DNA of 64,000 nt from JACCZX01 sp963729165 (GTDB lineage: Bacteria; Pseudomonadota; Gammaproteobacteria; Burkholderiales; Burkholderiaceae_F). Of this stretch, positions 46,049 to 55,160 are shown in pieces. A program made the translations under genes and the position numbers. The notes beneath the pieces were generated by a model, which searched no databases, was not told where the DNA came from, and was given only the letters and a program-made list of their open reading frames with translations. Numbering within the stretch: position 1 is the first letter of the stretch; each line of letters opens with the position of its first letter. The stretch covers positions 372,001 through 436,000 of the forward strand of contig CAVSMM010000013.1 of NCBI GenBank assembly GCA_963729165.1. Reading direction: 5' to 3'.

Positions 46049-47300
46049 ATGCCGAGCATCGATGCGCAACGCTTGCTTTCCGATTTGCAGGCGTTGCGTG
46101 CGATCGGCGCGCAAGGCCGCGGCGTCGTTCGACCGGCGTTCAGCGCCGCCGATATGGAAGCGCGTCGCTGGCTGCAACGCCGATTCGAACAAGCAGGCCT
46201 TGAGGCAACGATTGACGGCGTCGGCAATGTATTGGGCCGTTCACGCAATTCAGGCAAGGCGCTGCTGATCGGTTCGCATTCCGACACGCAACCCACCGGT
46301 GGCTGGCTCGATGGCGCACTGGGTGTCATCTATGCGCTCGAAGTCGTCCGAGCACTCGCGGCAGACCGCGCGACCAAGACGCTACCTGTAGACGCGGTGT
46401 CGTTCCAGGACGAAGAGTCGCGCTTCGTAGGTTGCCTCGGCAGCCGCTCGTTGATTGGCGCACTGACACCGGAAATGGAACAGCACGCGCAAGACAGTCA
46501 TGGCGTGACGCTGGCGGACGCTTTGCGCGATGCAGGCCTGGCGGATGTCCCGCGGCTGCGTCTCGCGCGCGATCGTTATGCCGGCTTTGTCGAGGCGCAT
46601 ATCGAACAAGGGCCGCATCTGGAGGATGCCGGACTTCGCATCGGCGTCGTAACGGGCATCGTGGGACTGCGCAGCATTCGATTCGTCTTTCGCGGCCAGC
46701 AGAATCACGCAGGCACGACGATGATGGCGCGCCGTCGCGACGCGAGCACAGCGCTCTACGAGCTCGCGCACCGGATCAACATTGAGTTTCCGAAAGCCGC
46801 TGCCGAGCGCACCGTGTGGACGATGGGCCGTGTCCGCGTTGAGCCCGAATGCGACGTCGATCGTTCCAGGGTACGCGGAGCTCGACTTACAGTTCAGAGA
46901 TCAATCGGAGGAGCCGCTCGATGCCTTCGAAGCCATCGTCGAGCGTCTTGTATCGGAGATGAACGCGCGCGGCGGCGTCACGATCGAAGCTCTGCCAACC
47001 CGCGCGCCGATTGCACCGACGCGAATGGACGCCACTTTGCAATCGCATATCGAAAGTGCGGCGGAGCGCATTGCACCGGGCAAGTGGCAGCGCATGCCAA
47101 GCGGCGCATTTCACGATGCCGGCATTGTCTCGACGTCGATTCCGTCGGCGATGCTGTTCATCCCATCACTCGGCGGTATCAGTCACGACTTCGCGGAGGA
47201 CAGCCGAGACGAAGACATCGTGCTCGGTTGCCAGGTGTTGGCGGACGCAGCTGCGTCGATTCTCCTGGCGGCGAACGCGGGAGCTACAGTGGCTACCTAA
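46049..47300 (+). pseudogene. M20-family amidohydrolase (N-carbamoyl-amino-acid hydrolase/allantoate type), one frameshift
   Basis: All metal and catalytic blocks are present: GSHSDTQPTGGWLDGALG, SFQDEESRFVGCLGSRSL, FVEAHIEQGPHLEDAGL, NHAGTTMMARRRD and, in the next frame, SGAFHDAGIVSTSIPSAM. The slip is at about 46843 (GAGCCCGAAT for GAGCCGAAT, one extra C). Corrected length is about 416 residues, the size of AllC/HyuC enzymes that hydrolyse carbamoyl or ureido amino acids using two metals. Substrate not determined. It abuts the convergent FMN-oxidase gene with no gap. Confidence 0.87.
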
Positions 47301-48446
47301 TTATCTAAACCGAAGCTGATTGCGCGACAGCTCACTGATTGATTTACACCCCATCAACTTCATCCCGCGCTCGATCTCGGTACGCATCAAACCCAGCGCA
47401 CGCTCCACGCCTGCCCTGCCGGCAGCCGCGAGGGGAAACAGATAGAAGCGTCCCAGGCCGACGGCCTTGGCGCCCAACGCAAGAGCCTTCAGCACATGCG
47501 TGCCCCGCTGCACACCGCCGTCCATCATCACGTCCAGCCGATCGCCAACGGCGTCGACGATCTCCGCAAGCTGATCGAACGGTGCGCGCGAGCCATCGAG
47601 CTGTCGTCCGCCGTGGTTTGACAGGACGATTCCCGTGCAGCCGATCTCGGCCGCGCGCTTTGCGTCTTGCACCGACATCACGCCCTTCAAACAGAACTGC
47701 CCGTCCCACAGCCGCACCATCTCGGCGACATCGTTCCACGTCATCGACGGGTCCAGCATTTCGGTGAAGTAGCGGCCGATCGACATCGCGCCGCCGCTCA
47801 TATCCACATGCTGATCCAGCTGCGGCAGCTTGAACTTTTCATGCGTCAGGTAATTCAGACCCCATGCCGGCTTGATCGCGAACTGCATCATTCCGCCGAG
47901 TGTCAGCCTGAACGGAATCGAGAAGCCGGTGCGCAAATCGCGTTCGCGGTTTCCGCCGGTGATGCTGTCGACCGTCAGCATCATGACTTCGACGCCGGCA
48001 TCCTTCGCACGCTGCAGCATCGCGCGATTCAGCCCACGATCCTTGTGAAAGTAAAACTGGTACACCTGCGGTGTCGGATATTTCTCGCGCAACTCTTCGA
48101 GACTGACCGTACCGAGCGAGGACACACCAAACAGCGTTCCATACTTTGATGCGACGTCGGCGACCGCGCGCTCGCCTTCGTGGTTGAACAGGCGCTGCAA
48201 AGCGGTCGGCGAGCAGTAAAACGGCACCGCGAGCTTCTGGCCCATTACCGTTACCGACAGGTCGAGAGCTTCGACGCCGCGCAACACGTTGGGAACGAGG
48301 TCGCACTCTTCGAAGCTCGCCGTGTTACGTCGATACGTCACCTCATCGTCTGCGGCGCCGTCGATGTAGTTGAAGATCGGACCGGGCAGCCGCCGCATGG
48401 CGAGTCTGCGAAAGTCATGGAAGCTATGGCATTGGGCAAGGCTCAT
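47301..48446 (-). CDS. FMN-dependent alpha-hydroxyacid oxidase/dehydrogenase (LldD-type), copy 2
   Basis: 381 residues with the active-site stretch GIVLSNHGGRQLDGSRAP, the substrate-binding YQFYFHKDRGLNRAMLQRA and the FMN loop GLGRFYLFPLAAAGRAGVE. It is diverged from the copy at 13157-14338 (different loops and N-terminus), so the two are paralogues with probably different hydroxyacids. A 25-base palindrome lies 27 bases before its start, a position fitting an operator. Confidence 0.93.
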   Translation of the reverse strand: MSLAQCHSFHDFRRLAMRRLPGPIFNYIDGAADDEVTYRRNTASFEECDLVPNVLRGVEALDLSVTVMGQKLAVPFYCSPTALQRLFNHEGERAVADVASKYGTLFGVSSLGTVSLEELREKYPTPQVYQFYFHKDRGLNRAMLQRAKDAGVEVMMLTVDSITGGNRERDLRTGFSIPFRLTLGGMMQFAIKPAWGLNYLTHEKFKLPQLDQHVDMSGGAMSIGRYFTEMLDPSMTWNDVAEMVRLWDGQFCLKGVMSVQDAKRAAEIGCTGIVLSNHGGRQLDGSRAPFDQLAEIVDAVGDRLDVMMDGGVQRGTHVLKALALGAKAVGLGRFYLFPLAAAGRAGVERALGLMRTEIERGMKLMGCKSISELSRNQLRFR

Positions 48447-48472
48447 GTCGCGTTGCGTCGATCCTTTGGCCT

Positions 48473-48497
48473 CAAAGAGGCCAAAGGTAGCGCAAAC
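48473..48497 (-). promoter_or_regulatory. Perfect inverted repeat upstream of the LldD-type gene
   Basis: An 11-bp arm (CCTTTGGCCTC), loop AAA and its exact complement (GAGGCCAAAGG), 27 bases before the start of the FMN-oxidase gene. No T-run follows on the minus strand. Either an operator for a GntR/LysR-type regulator or a terminator for the upstream PAP2 gene; the operator reading fits the position. Confidence 0.5.
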
Positions 48498-48563
48498 GCC
48501 ATCCGAGCAAGCTCGTTACCCCGGAGCAACGGCGCGTAGCTCTATGCCGAACTCCGCTTCATG

Positions 48564-49940
48564 TCACCCACCATCCACCTTCGCACGCGCAACAACCGCT
48601 TCGCCAACGTTGCGCCCGATCGCCCAGCCCGAGGTTATGTCGCTGCGGAAATGGATGCCTGCCCATAAGCGCGATTCGCCGAACTCCTGCACCCAACCGT
48701 CATAGCGGGCCTGCTCACGAGGGAACAGATAAGTCAGGACGACGGCCGGCGCTTTTACCAACGTGGCTGCGTTGGACGGATAGGTCGGAAACGGCGGCGT
48801 CGGAATCACTGTAGTCAACGCTGCATCAAACTGATTCGGGCGTGCGGTCCAATAGTGGAACTTGGCGTCCTGTGAAGCGATCCAGCCCTCGTATTGCGCG
48901 ACATGCACCAGCGCGTACGCACGCGCAGCGCGCGGCGCACTGACGTTGCCGTCCTCCGCCAGCCTGCGTCCGACTTCTTCGCTCAAGCGCATCGTCACAC
49001 CGGGCTGGCCCTGTTGCCCGAACTGCCAGTAGCTGACCTTACTGTTGGTAAACGGCGTGCGCTTGAAGTTCTTGACTTCGGCAAGCTCGGCAGCGCGCTC
49101 TGGGGAATCGTGTCCAGGCGGAGGCCCTGGTCGAAACTGGCTTGGAGATTTCAACACGAAGAGCGGCCATGTCACTTCATTGACGCCGATCGGATTCGTT
49201 CCTTTCCATATACCTGTGCCGGTCGGTATGGTGCCCGCCCACTTGCCGTCATCAACCTTCATTCGCGCGATGACGCGTGCAGCGACCGCGCGCCCGAGCT
49301 CAAGGCCTGCCTTCGTGTCACTCGGGAATGCTGCGCCCGCCATCACACGCGAGCGAGCGGCTTCGTCCGCCGCTGCGTTCGCACGCTGCGCTTCCTTCGG
49401 ATAGATGTGTGCGATCACCGCGGCAGCAGCGCCTGCGGCCACCGAGTGCTCGCACGGATACGACGGCGTGCCGGGGGTGACTACGGCGGTTGCGAGCTGC
49501 CCGTCTATTTCATTGGGCCGTCGACGGTTGTACGCGTACTTCGTGTCCCACGCCGCGATCATCGCGTCATGAATTGCGACGTTCATCATCGCGAACGTCC
49601 GTATCGTCCCGCCGCCGGGAATCGGGTTGGCGGCGGAGACGTCGATCAACATATCGTTCCAGCGGTAAGACGGCGACCAGAAGTCCCAGTACCGAATCCG
49701 TTCCTGCATCTGCGCGTCCCGCTGTGATGCGAAGGTTCGCAGCTGTTGCAGTTCAGCGGCGGTTGCCGCTGCGTCCGGGGGAGGCGTGAGACGCAGCTCT
49801 TGACCCGAGGCCAGCACCCATGTTCGCCATTGCCCCGCATTGCGGTCGGTCGAGGCTGACGTTGCCTGCTGTGGACTGTTACTGGCGCAAGCGGTCAACA
49901 GCGCGAAGAAGAAGGAAGGGACGATAATTCTTAGGTGCAT
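48564..49940 (-). CDS. Lipoprotein with duplicated PAP2/vanadium-haloperoxidase-like domain
   Basis: 458 residues starting with a lipobox (SFFFALLTAC, Cys18) after a GGAGG ribosome site. Two PAP2-like modules follow. Both keep motif 1 (KX6RP: K134-P142 and K360-P368). Module 1 keeps the motif-2 His (PCEH, His165) but lost the motif-3 His (SRVMAGAAF, Ala204). Module 2 lost the motif-2 His (PSNA, Ala391) but keeps motif 3 (SRLWAGIHFRSD, His430, Asp434). The combined chain may form one composite active site, or only one half may work. The relatives are acid phosphatases and vanadium haloperoxidases. It would act at the outer membrane or periplasm. Confidence 0.8.
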   Translation of the reverse strand: MHLRIIVPSFFFALLTACASNSPQQATSASTDRNAGQWRTWVLASGQELRLTPPPDAAATAAELQQLRTFASQRDAQMQERIRYWDFWSPSYRWNDMLIDVSAANPIPGGGTIRTFAMMNVAIHDAMIAAWDTKYAYNRRRPNEIDGQLATAVVTPGTPSYPCEHSVAAGAAAAVIAHIYPKEAQRANAAADEAARSRVMAGAAFPSDTKAGLELGRAVAARVIARMKVDDGKWAGTIPTGTGIWKGTNPIGVNEVTWPLFVLKSPSQFRPGPPPGHDSPERAAELAEVKNFKRTPFTNSKVSYWQFGQQGQPGVTMRLSEEVGRRLAEDGNVSAPRAARAYALVHVAQYEGWIASQDAKFHYWTARPNQFDAALTTVIPTPPFPTYPSNAATLVKAPAVVLTYLFPREQARYDGWVQEFGESRLWAGIHFRSDITSGWAIGRNVGEAVVARAKVDGG

Positions 49941-50239
49941 GAGGCCTCCTGACGAGACAAATGGGAGCGTGAAACTCGGCCTCGCAATTGTGCGCTCGCA
50001 ACTCGGGGGTTCCTACAGAAAATTCACGTTGACATCAGTATCTCCAAAGGAGTCCAGTTCTCCTATGTTGCGGCGTTTGCATCACTCAATTGTTGACACG
50101 TTTCAGTGTGCCGCGTACGGTGCCTAGGACTGGATTGACATCTCCGTGCTGCGCGTCGATGGGGAAACCGTGACCAACACCGGGACGCTGCTGAAACTTC
50201 CGGGCAAGCCGGCGTCGATGCGCGGAAGAACGCTGTGAG
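49941..50239. other. 299-base intergenic stretch, no convincing gene
   Basis: Contains the PAP2 gene leader and the end of the glutaredoxin-like gene on the other side. A TTGACA / TACGGT pair with 17-base spacing is seen near 50094-50122 on the plus strand, but no gene follows it. No protein-coding signal was found. Confidence 0.5.
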
Positions 50240-50626
50240 CTAACTGCTTGACGAGTTCCAGCAACCGACTGAGAAGCCTGCATCGCCGAGTGTCGATGTG
50301 AGCTTCTTGGTATCGAACCCGTAAACCAACTCCGATCCGACGAGCGTTGCCGGAACACCGCGGACGCGCAGAGCCCACCACTCGGCGCTTGCGCGCATCG
50401 ACTTCTCGACATCGCGTTCTTCGAACGGAACATCGCTCGCTCTGAGGCAGCTTCGAATCTGCGCGCATAGACCGCACCAGGCCGCCGAATAGAGAACGAC
50501 AGCCTTCGGTGGATTCGAATCGAGTGGGTTGAATCGCCAGACAACGAGCCGATCGGTGGCCAGGATCAGTGCGATCAGAGCCAGCAGCGCATACAAGGAG
50601 ATCCGAAGGCGTGTCTGCAGCGACAT
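50240..50626 (-). CDS. Membrane-anchored glutaredoxin-like protein
   Basis: 128 residues: one N-terminal membrane helix (ISLYALLALIALILATDRLV) and a thioredoxin-fold domain with redox motif WCGLC (about residue 50), RGVPATLVGSEL (cis-Pro) and KKLTSTL. It is oriented with the domain probably in the periplasm, where it could reduce or form a disulfide. The last 12 residues (GCWNSSSS) look odd, and another frame slip near the end is possible. It starts 150 bases before the divergent RND adaptor gene. Confidence 0.72.
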   Translation of the reverse strand: MSLQTRLRISLYALLALIALILATDRLVVWRFNPLDSNPPKAVVLYSAAWCGLCAQIRSCLRASDVPFEERDVEKSMRASAEWWALRVRGVPATLVGSELVYGFDTKKLTSTLGDAGFSVGCWNSSSS

Positions 50627-50780
50627 AAGCGAGCGAAATGAGGCGTTTTTATACTTCGCACGAGATCGCCGCGTCGACTAAACAAACGAGGCAAATGCAG
50701 TTCTTATCCCGGGCCACACGATGTAACGCAATGCTCGCCGCTGCGCGTCTTGCGCTTAGTCTGCCTGATAGCATCCAGCC

Positions 50781-51980
50781 ATGTGCCGATCGGTTGTGTT
50801 CCGGCTCGCCCTCATCATCACCCTCGCCCTGGCTGCCGGATGTGACCGCGCGAACACGCCACCGGCAGAAAAAGCGGCCCCGCAAGTCACCGTGATCACC
50901 GTGAAGCCGCAAAGCGTGGTGGTCAAGACGCTGTTGCCGGGCCGCACAGCACCCACGCTGATCGCCGAAGTGCGCCCGCAAGTCACAGGGATTGTCGAGT
51001 CCCGCACTTTCAACGAGGGAGCGGAAGTCAAGGCGGGCAGCACGCTGTACAAGCTGAACGCAGCGACCTATCAGACGACCTACGAGAGTGCACGTGCCGC
51101 GGTGGCAAAGGCAGAAGCGGGTGTGCAGACAGCGCGGCGCAATGTCGCACGCAACAAGGAACTGGTCGAGATCAAGTTTGTCAGCCAGCAGGCTTATGAC
51201 GATGCCGTGACCACGCTGCACCAGAACGAAGCCGACCTCGCGGGCGCAAAGGCTGCCGCCGAGGCAGCGCGAATCAACCTTGCCTATACCAACGTCGTCG
51301 CGCCGATTTCCGGACGCATCGGCAGGTCCAGCGTGACCGCAGGTGCTCTGGTCACGGCGAACCAGGCATCGCCGCTGGCAACGATCCAGCAGATGAATCC
51401 GATGTATGTCGATGTCACGCAGTCGAGCACGGAGGTGCTGCGGCTGCGACGAGCCATGGCCAGCGGCGAACTGAAGCGCGCGCGCAGCGATGCGGCACGC
51501 GTGACGCTGCTGCTCGACGATGGCGCGCCTTATTCGCAGGAAGGCACGCTGCAGTTCTCCGATGTGACAGTCGATGCGTCGACAGGCGCGATCACATTGC
51601 GCGCGTTGTTCCCGAATCCGGAAAACGTCCTGTTGCCAAACATGTTCGTGCAGGCGGTGATCGAGGAAGGTGTGCGCGAGAACGCGATCCTCGTGCCGCA
51701 GCAGGCGGTAACGCGCGACACCAAGGGCCAGGCGATCGCAATGGTGGTCGGCGCCGACAACAAGGTCGAGCCGCGTCAGCTGAAAACTGCGCGCACGCTC
51801 GGCAGCGACTGGCTGCTCGACTCCGGCCTGCAAGCCGGCGATCGAGTCATTGTCGAAGGACTGCAGAGAGCCATTCCCGGCACCGTGGTGCAAGCGATGC
51901 CGGCCGGCGCGCCGAGTGACAGTGCGTCGAGCGCCACCGCGAACTCGAAAGCGGCGTCACCGCCGGCGGCAACTCGCTGA
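50781..51980 (+). CDS. RND efflux periplasmic adaptor lipoprotein (AcrA/MexA type)
   Basis: 399 residues. Lipobox LALAAGC is near residue 21, followed by the beta-barrel start (VTVITVKPQSVVVKTLLPG), a helical hairpin at about 95-165 (YQTTYESARAAVAKAEAGV) and the lipoyl-like APISGRIGRSSVTAGALV. The C-terminal membrane-proximal domain is at about 275-355. It links the inner-membrane pump (next gene, 30 bases on) with an outer-membrane channel. No regulator gene is adjacent, so control must come from elsewhere. Confidence 0.94.
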   Translation: MCRSVVFRLALIITLALAAGCDRANTPPAEKAAPQVTVITVKPQSVVVKTLLPGRTAPTLIAEVRPQVTGIVESRTFNEGAEVKAGSTLYKLNAATYQTTYESARAAVAKAEAGVQTARRNVARNKELVEIKFVSQQAYDDAVTTLHQNEADLAGAKAAAEAARINLAYTNVVAPISGRIGRSSVTAGALVTANQASPLATIQQMNPMYVDVTQSSTEVLRLRRAMASGELKRARSDAARVTLLLDDGAPYSQEGTLQFSDVTVDASTGAITLRALFPNPENVLLPNMFVQAVIEEGVRENAILVPQQAVTRDTKGQAIAMVVGADNKVEPRQLKTARTLGSDWLLDSGLQAGDRVIVEGLQRAIPGTVVQAMPAGAPSDSASSATANSKAASPPAATR

Positions 51981-52010
51981 GCGACCCACCGAGTCGACGG
52001 ACGCTAAGCG

Positions 52011-55000
52011 GTGTCACACTTTTTCATCGAGCGGCCAATCTTCGCGTGGGTGATCGCACTCGTGATCATGCTGGCCGGCACTATCGCGATCGTCCGCCTG
52101 CCGATCGCCCAGTATCCCAACATCGCGCCGCCGACGATCACGATCAACGCGACTTATCCAGGCGCGTCCGCGAAGACGGTCGAGGACACCGTCACTCAGA
52201 TCATCGAGCAGCGGATGACGGGTCTGGACGGACTGCGCTACATCACGTCGACCAGCGACAGTCTCGGCGCAGCTTCGATCGTGCTGACGTTCAACGCAGG
52301 AGTGAACCCGGACGTCGCGCAGGTGCAGGTGCAGAACAAGCTGAAGCTTGCCGAGACGCTGCTGCCGCAGGAGGTTCAGCAGCAGGGCGTCAACGTCGTG
52401 AAGACGGTCCGCAACTTCATCATGGTGATCGGCTTCTATTCCGAAGACGGATCGATGGGCCGCACGGACATCGCCGACTACGTCGCGGCGAACGTGCAGG
52501 AGATTCTGAGCCGCGTTCCCGGGGTCGGCGAGTTGACACTGTTCGGAACGCAGTACGCAATGCGGATCTGGCTCGACCCGGGCAAGTTGAACAGCTTCAA
52601 GCTCACGCCTGCGGATGTCGGTGCCGCCGTTCGCGCGCAGAACGTGCAAGTCGCTGCCGGACAGTTGGGTGGACTGCCGGCAGTGCAGGGACAGCAATTG
52701 AACGCGACGATATCGGCACAAGGCCGGCTGCAGACGCCTGCGCAGTTCGAGTCGATCGTGTTGCGCACCGATCCGTCCGGTGCCACGGTGCGACTGCGCG
52801 ACGTAGCTCGTGTCGAGCTCGGTAGCGAGAACTACAGCACGCTGTCGTTCTACAACGGCAGACCTTCGTCGGGTCTCGCGGTACGACTCGCCACCGGCGC
52901 CAACGCGCTCGACACCGCTGATGCGGTAAAGGCGAAGACTGCGGAGCTCGAGCGATTCTTTCCGCGCGGCCTGAAGGCGGTTGTCGCGTTCGACACGACT
53001 CCATTCATTCGGTTATCGATCCAGGAAGTTGTAAAGACGCTGATCGAGGCGTTCGTGCTGGTTGTGCTCGTGATGTACCTGTTCCTGCAGAACCTGCGCG
53101 CGACGTTGATTCCCGCGATCGCGGTGCCGGTGGTATTGCTTGGCACGTTCGCCGTGATGTATGCGTTCGGCTTTTCGATCAACGTGCTGACGATGTTCGG
53201 AGTCGTGCTGACCATCGGGTTGCTTGTCGATGACGCAATCGTCGTCGTCGAAAACGTCGAGCGCCTGATGAGCGAAGAGGGTTTGTCGCCGAAGGAAGCA
53301 ACGAAGAAATCGATGGGCCAGATCACCGGCGCGCTGGTAGGGATCGCGCTCGTCCTCGCGGCAGTGTTCATTCCGATGGCGTTCTTCGGTGGATCCACCG
53401 GCGTCATCTATCGGCAGTTCTCGATCACGATGGCTTCGGCGATGTTGCTTTCGGTTTCGGTGGCGCTGATCCTTTCGCCTGCGCTGTGCGCGACATTGCT
53501 GAAGCCGGTCGAAAAGGGATCGCACGGAAAGACGACCGGATTTTTCGGCTGGTTCAACCGTGGTTTCGATCGCGGTAGCGCGGCGTACCGACGTACTGTC
53601 GGCCGCATGCTCAACGGTCCGCTGCGTTGGCTTGCGGCGTATGTCGTGATGATCGCTGTTGGCATCTTCCTGCTGCTGCGGCTTCCCACATCGTTTCTGC
53701 CGGATGAGGACCAGGGCATCATGTTCGGGCAAGTGGTGCTGCCGGCCGGAGCGACGCAGGAGCGCACGCTGCGAGTGCTGCGTGACATGGAGCGCCACTT
53801 CCTGGTCGACGAGAAAGATCTCGTGCAGTCGCTGTTCACTGTCGCCGGCTTTTCTTTCTCCGGCAGCGGCCAGAACGCCGGCATCGCATTCGTGCGGCTG
53901 CGCGATTGGAGCGAACGCCCGGGCGCGCAGAACACCGTCAAGGCCGTTGCGGGCCGCGCAATGGCGGCGTTCTCCAAATTCCGTGACGCGATGGTGTTCG
54001 CGTTCCCGCCGCCGGCGGTGCTCGAGCTCGGCGTTGCAAACGGCTTCGATATGTATCTGCAGGACCGCGCGGGCGCGGGTCATGAGGCGTTGATGGCCGC
54101 ACGCAATCAACTGCTCGGCATGGCGGCGAAGGATCCCACTCTGGTGGCCGTGCGTCCGAACGGGCAGGAAGACACACCGCAGTTCAGCATCGACGTCGAT
54201 ACGGTGCACGCCGGCGCGTTGGGGCTGGCGATGGCCGACGTCAACGCAACGTTGTCCGCAGCGTGGGGTAGCTCGTATGTGAATGACTTCATCGACAAGG
54301 GCCGCGTGAAGAAGGTCTACATGCAGGCCGACGCGCCGTTTCGTATGGTCCCGGAGGATCTGTCGAAGTGGTACGTGCGCAATGCGCAAGGCGACATGGT
54401 TCCGTTCTCGATGTTCGCGCGCGGCAACTGGACATTCGGATCGCCGCGCCTCGAACGCTTCAACGGCGCCGCCGCAGTCCAGATACAGGGGCAGGCTGCG
54501 GCGGGTTACAGCTCGGGCGAGGCGATCGCAGCGATGGAGAAACTTGCGGCACAGCTGCCACCGGGATTTGGAATCGCGTGGACCGGCCTGTCCTACGAAG
54601 AGCGGCTGTCGGGTGCACAGGCGCCGCTGCTGTACGGACTGTCGATCATCGTCGTGTTCCTGTGCCTTGCCGCGTTGTATGAGAGCTGGTCGATTCCGGT
54701 CGCGGTGCTGCTGATCGTGCCGCTCGGGATCCTAGGCGCGCTGATTGCCGCAAGCGGCCGCGGATTGTCGAATGACGTTTACTTCCAGGTTGGATTGCTG
54801 ACGACGATCGGACTCTCGGCGAAGAACGCCATCCTGATCATTCAGTTTGCGCTGAAACAGATGAGCGAAGGTGTCGAGCTCATTCCGGCGACGCTCGAGG
54901 CGGTGCGCCTGCGACTGCGACCGATTCTGATGACGTCGCTGGCGTTTGGTGGTGGCGTGCTGCCGCTGGCACTGGCAAGCGGCGCAGGATCGGGCAGTCA

Positions 55001-55157
55001 GAACGCGATCGGAACCGGTGTGTTCGGCGGCATGGTCGCCGCGACCACTCTCGGATTGCTGTTCGTGCCGTTGTTCTTCGTCGTTGTGAGGCGCCTGGTC
55101 ACTCGGCGCGCCGCCCGCGCGATCGAGGTGGTTCAGCCTATGCGACCTGCGTCGTAA
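52011..55157 (+). CDS. RND multidrug efflux inner-membrane pump (AcrB/MexB type)
   Basis: 1048 residues starting GTG, MSHFFIERPIFAWVIALVIM, the usual AcrB start. It has 12 membrane helices, two large periplasmic loops and the proton-relay pair in TM4 (GLLVDDAIVVVENVER, Asp-Asp). Helix 10 Lys is expected in TIGLSAKNAILIIQFAL. It pumps drugs or solvents as a trimer, powered by the proton gradient. No OprM/TolC-like gene follows, so it must share a chromosomal outer-membrane channel. Confidence 0.96.
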   Translation: MSHFFIERPIFAWVIALVIMLAGTIAIVRLPIAQYPNIAPPTITINATYPGASAKTVEDTVTQIIEQRMTGLDGLRYITSTSDSLGAASIVLTFNAGVNPDVAQVQVQNKLKLAETLLPQEVQQQGVNVVKTVRNFIMVIGFYSEDGSMGRTDIADYVAANVQEILSRVPGVGELTLFGTQYAMRIWLDPGKLNSFKLTPADVGAAVRAQNVQVAAGQLGGLPAVQGQQLNATISAQGRLQTPAQFESIVLRTDPSGATVRLRDVARVELGSENYSTLSFYNGRPSSGLAVRLATGANALDTADAVKAKTAELERFFPRGLKAVVAFDTTPFIRLSIQEVVKTLIEAFVLVVLVMYLFLQNLRATLIPAIAVPVVLLGTFAVMYAFGFSINVLTMFGVVLTIGLLVDDAIVVVENVERLMSEEGLSPKEATKKSMGQITGALVGIALVLAAVFIPMAFFGGSTGVIYRQFSITMASAMLLSVSVALILSPALCATLLKPVEKGSHGKTTGFFGWFNRGFDRGSAAYRRTVGRMLNGPLRWLAAYVVMIAVGIFLLLRLPTSFLPDEDQGIMFGQVVLPAGATQERTLRVLRDMERHFLVDEKDLVQSLFTVAGFSFSGSGQNAGIAFVRLRDWSERPGAQNTVKAVAGRAMAAFSKFRDAMVFAFPPPAVLELGVANGFDMYLQDRAGAGHEALMAARNQLLGMAAKDPTLVAVRPNGQEDTPQFSIDVDTVHAGALGLAMADVNATLSAAWGSSYVNDFIDKGRVKKVYMQADAPFRMVPEDLSKWYVRNAQGDMVPFSMFARGNWTFGSPRLERFNGAAAVQIQGQAAAGYSSGEAIAAMEKLAAQLPPGFGIAWTGLSYEERLSGAQAPLLYGLSIIVVFLCLAALYESWSIPVAVLLIVPLGILGALIAASGRGLSNDVYFQVGLLTTIGLSAKNAILIIQFALKQMSEGVELIPATLEAVRLRLRPILMTSLAFGGGVLPLALASGAGSGSQNAIGTGVFGGMVAATTLGLLFVPLFFVVVRRLVTRRAARAIEVVQPMRPAS

Positions 55158-55160
55158 TCG

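Noticed and set aside
50094..50122. TTGACA / TACGGT promoter-like pair on the plus strand
   Set aside because: No gene lies downstream in that direction until the RND operon 650 bases away, and the -10 match is weak.
53013..54389. 458-residue minus-strand frame opposite the RND pump
   Set aside because: A shadow of the AcrB-type gene; composition is Arg/His-rich with no domain, as expected for antisense of high-GC coding sequence.
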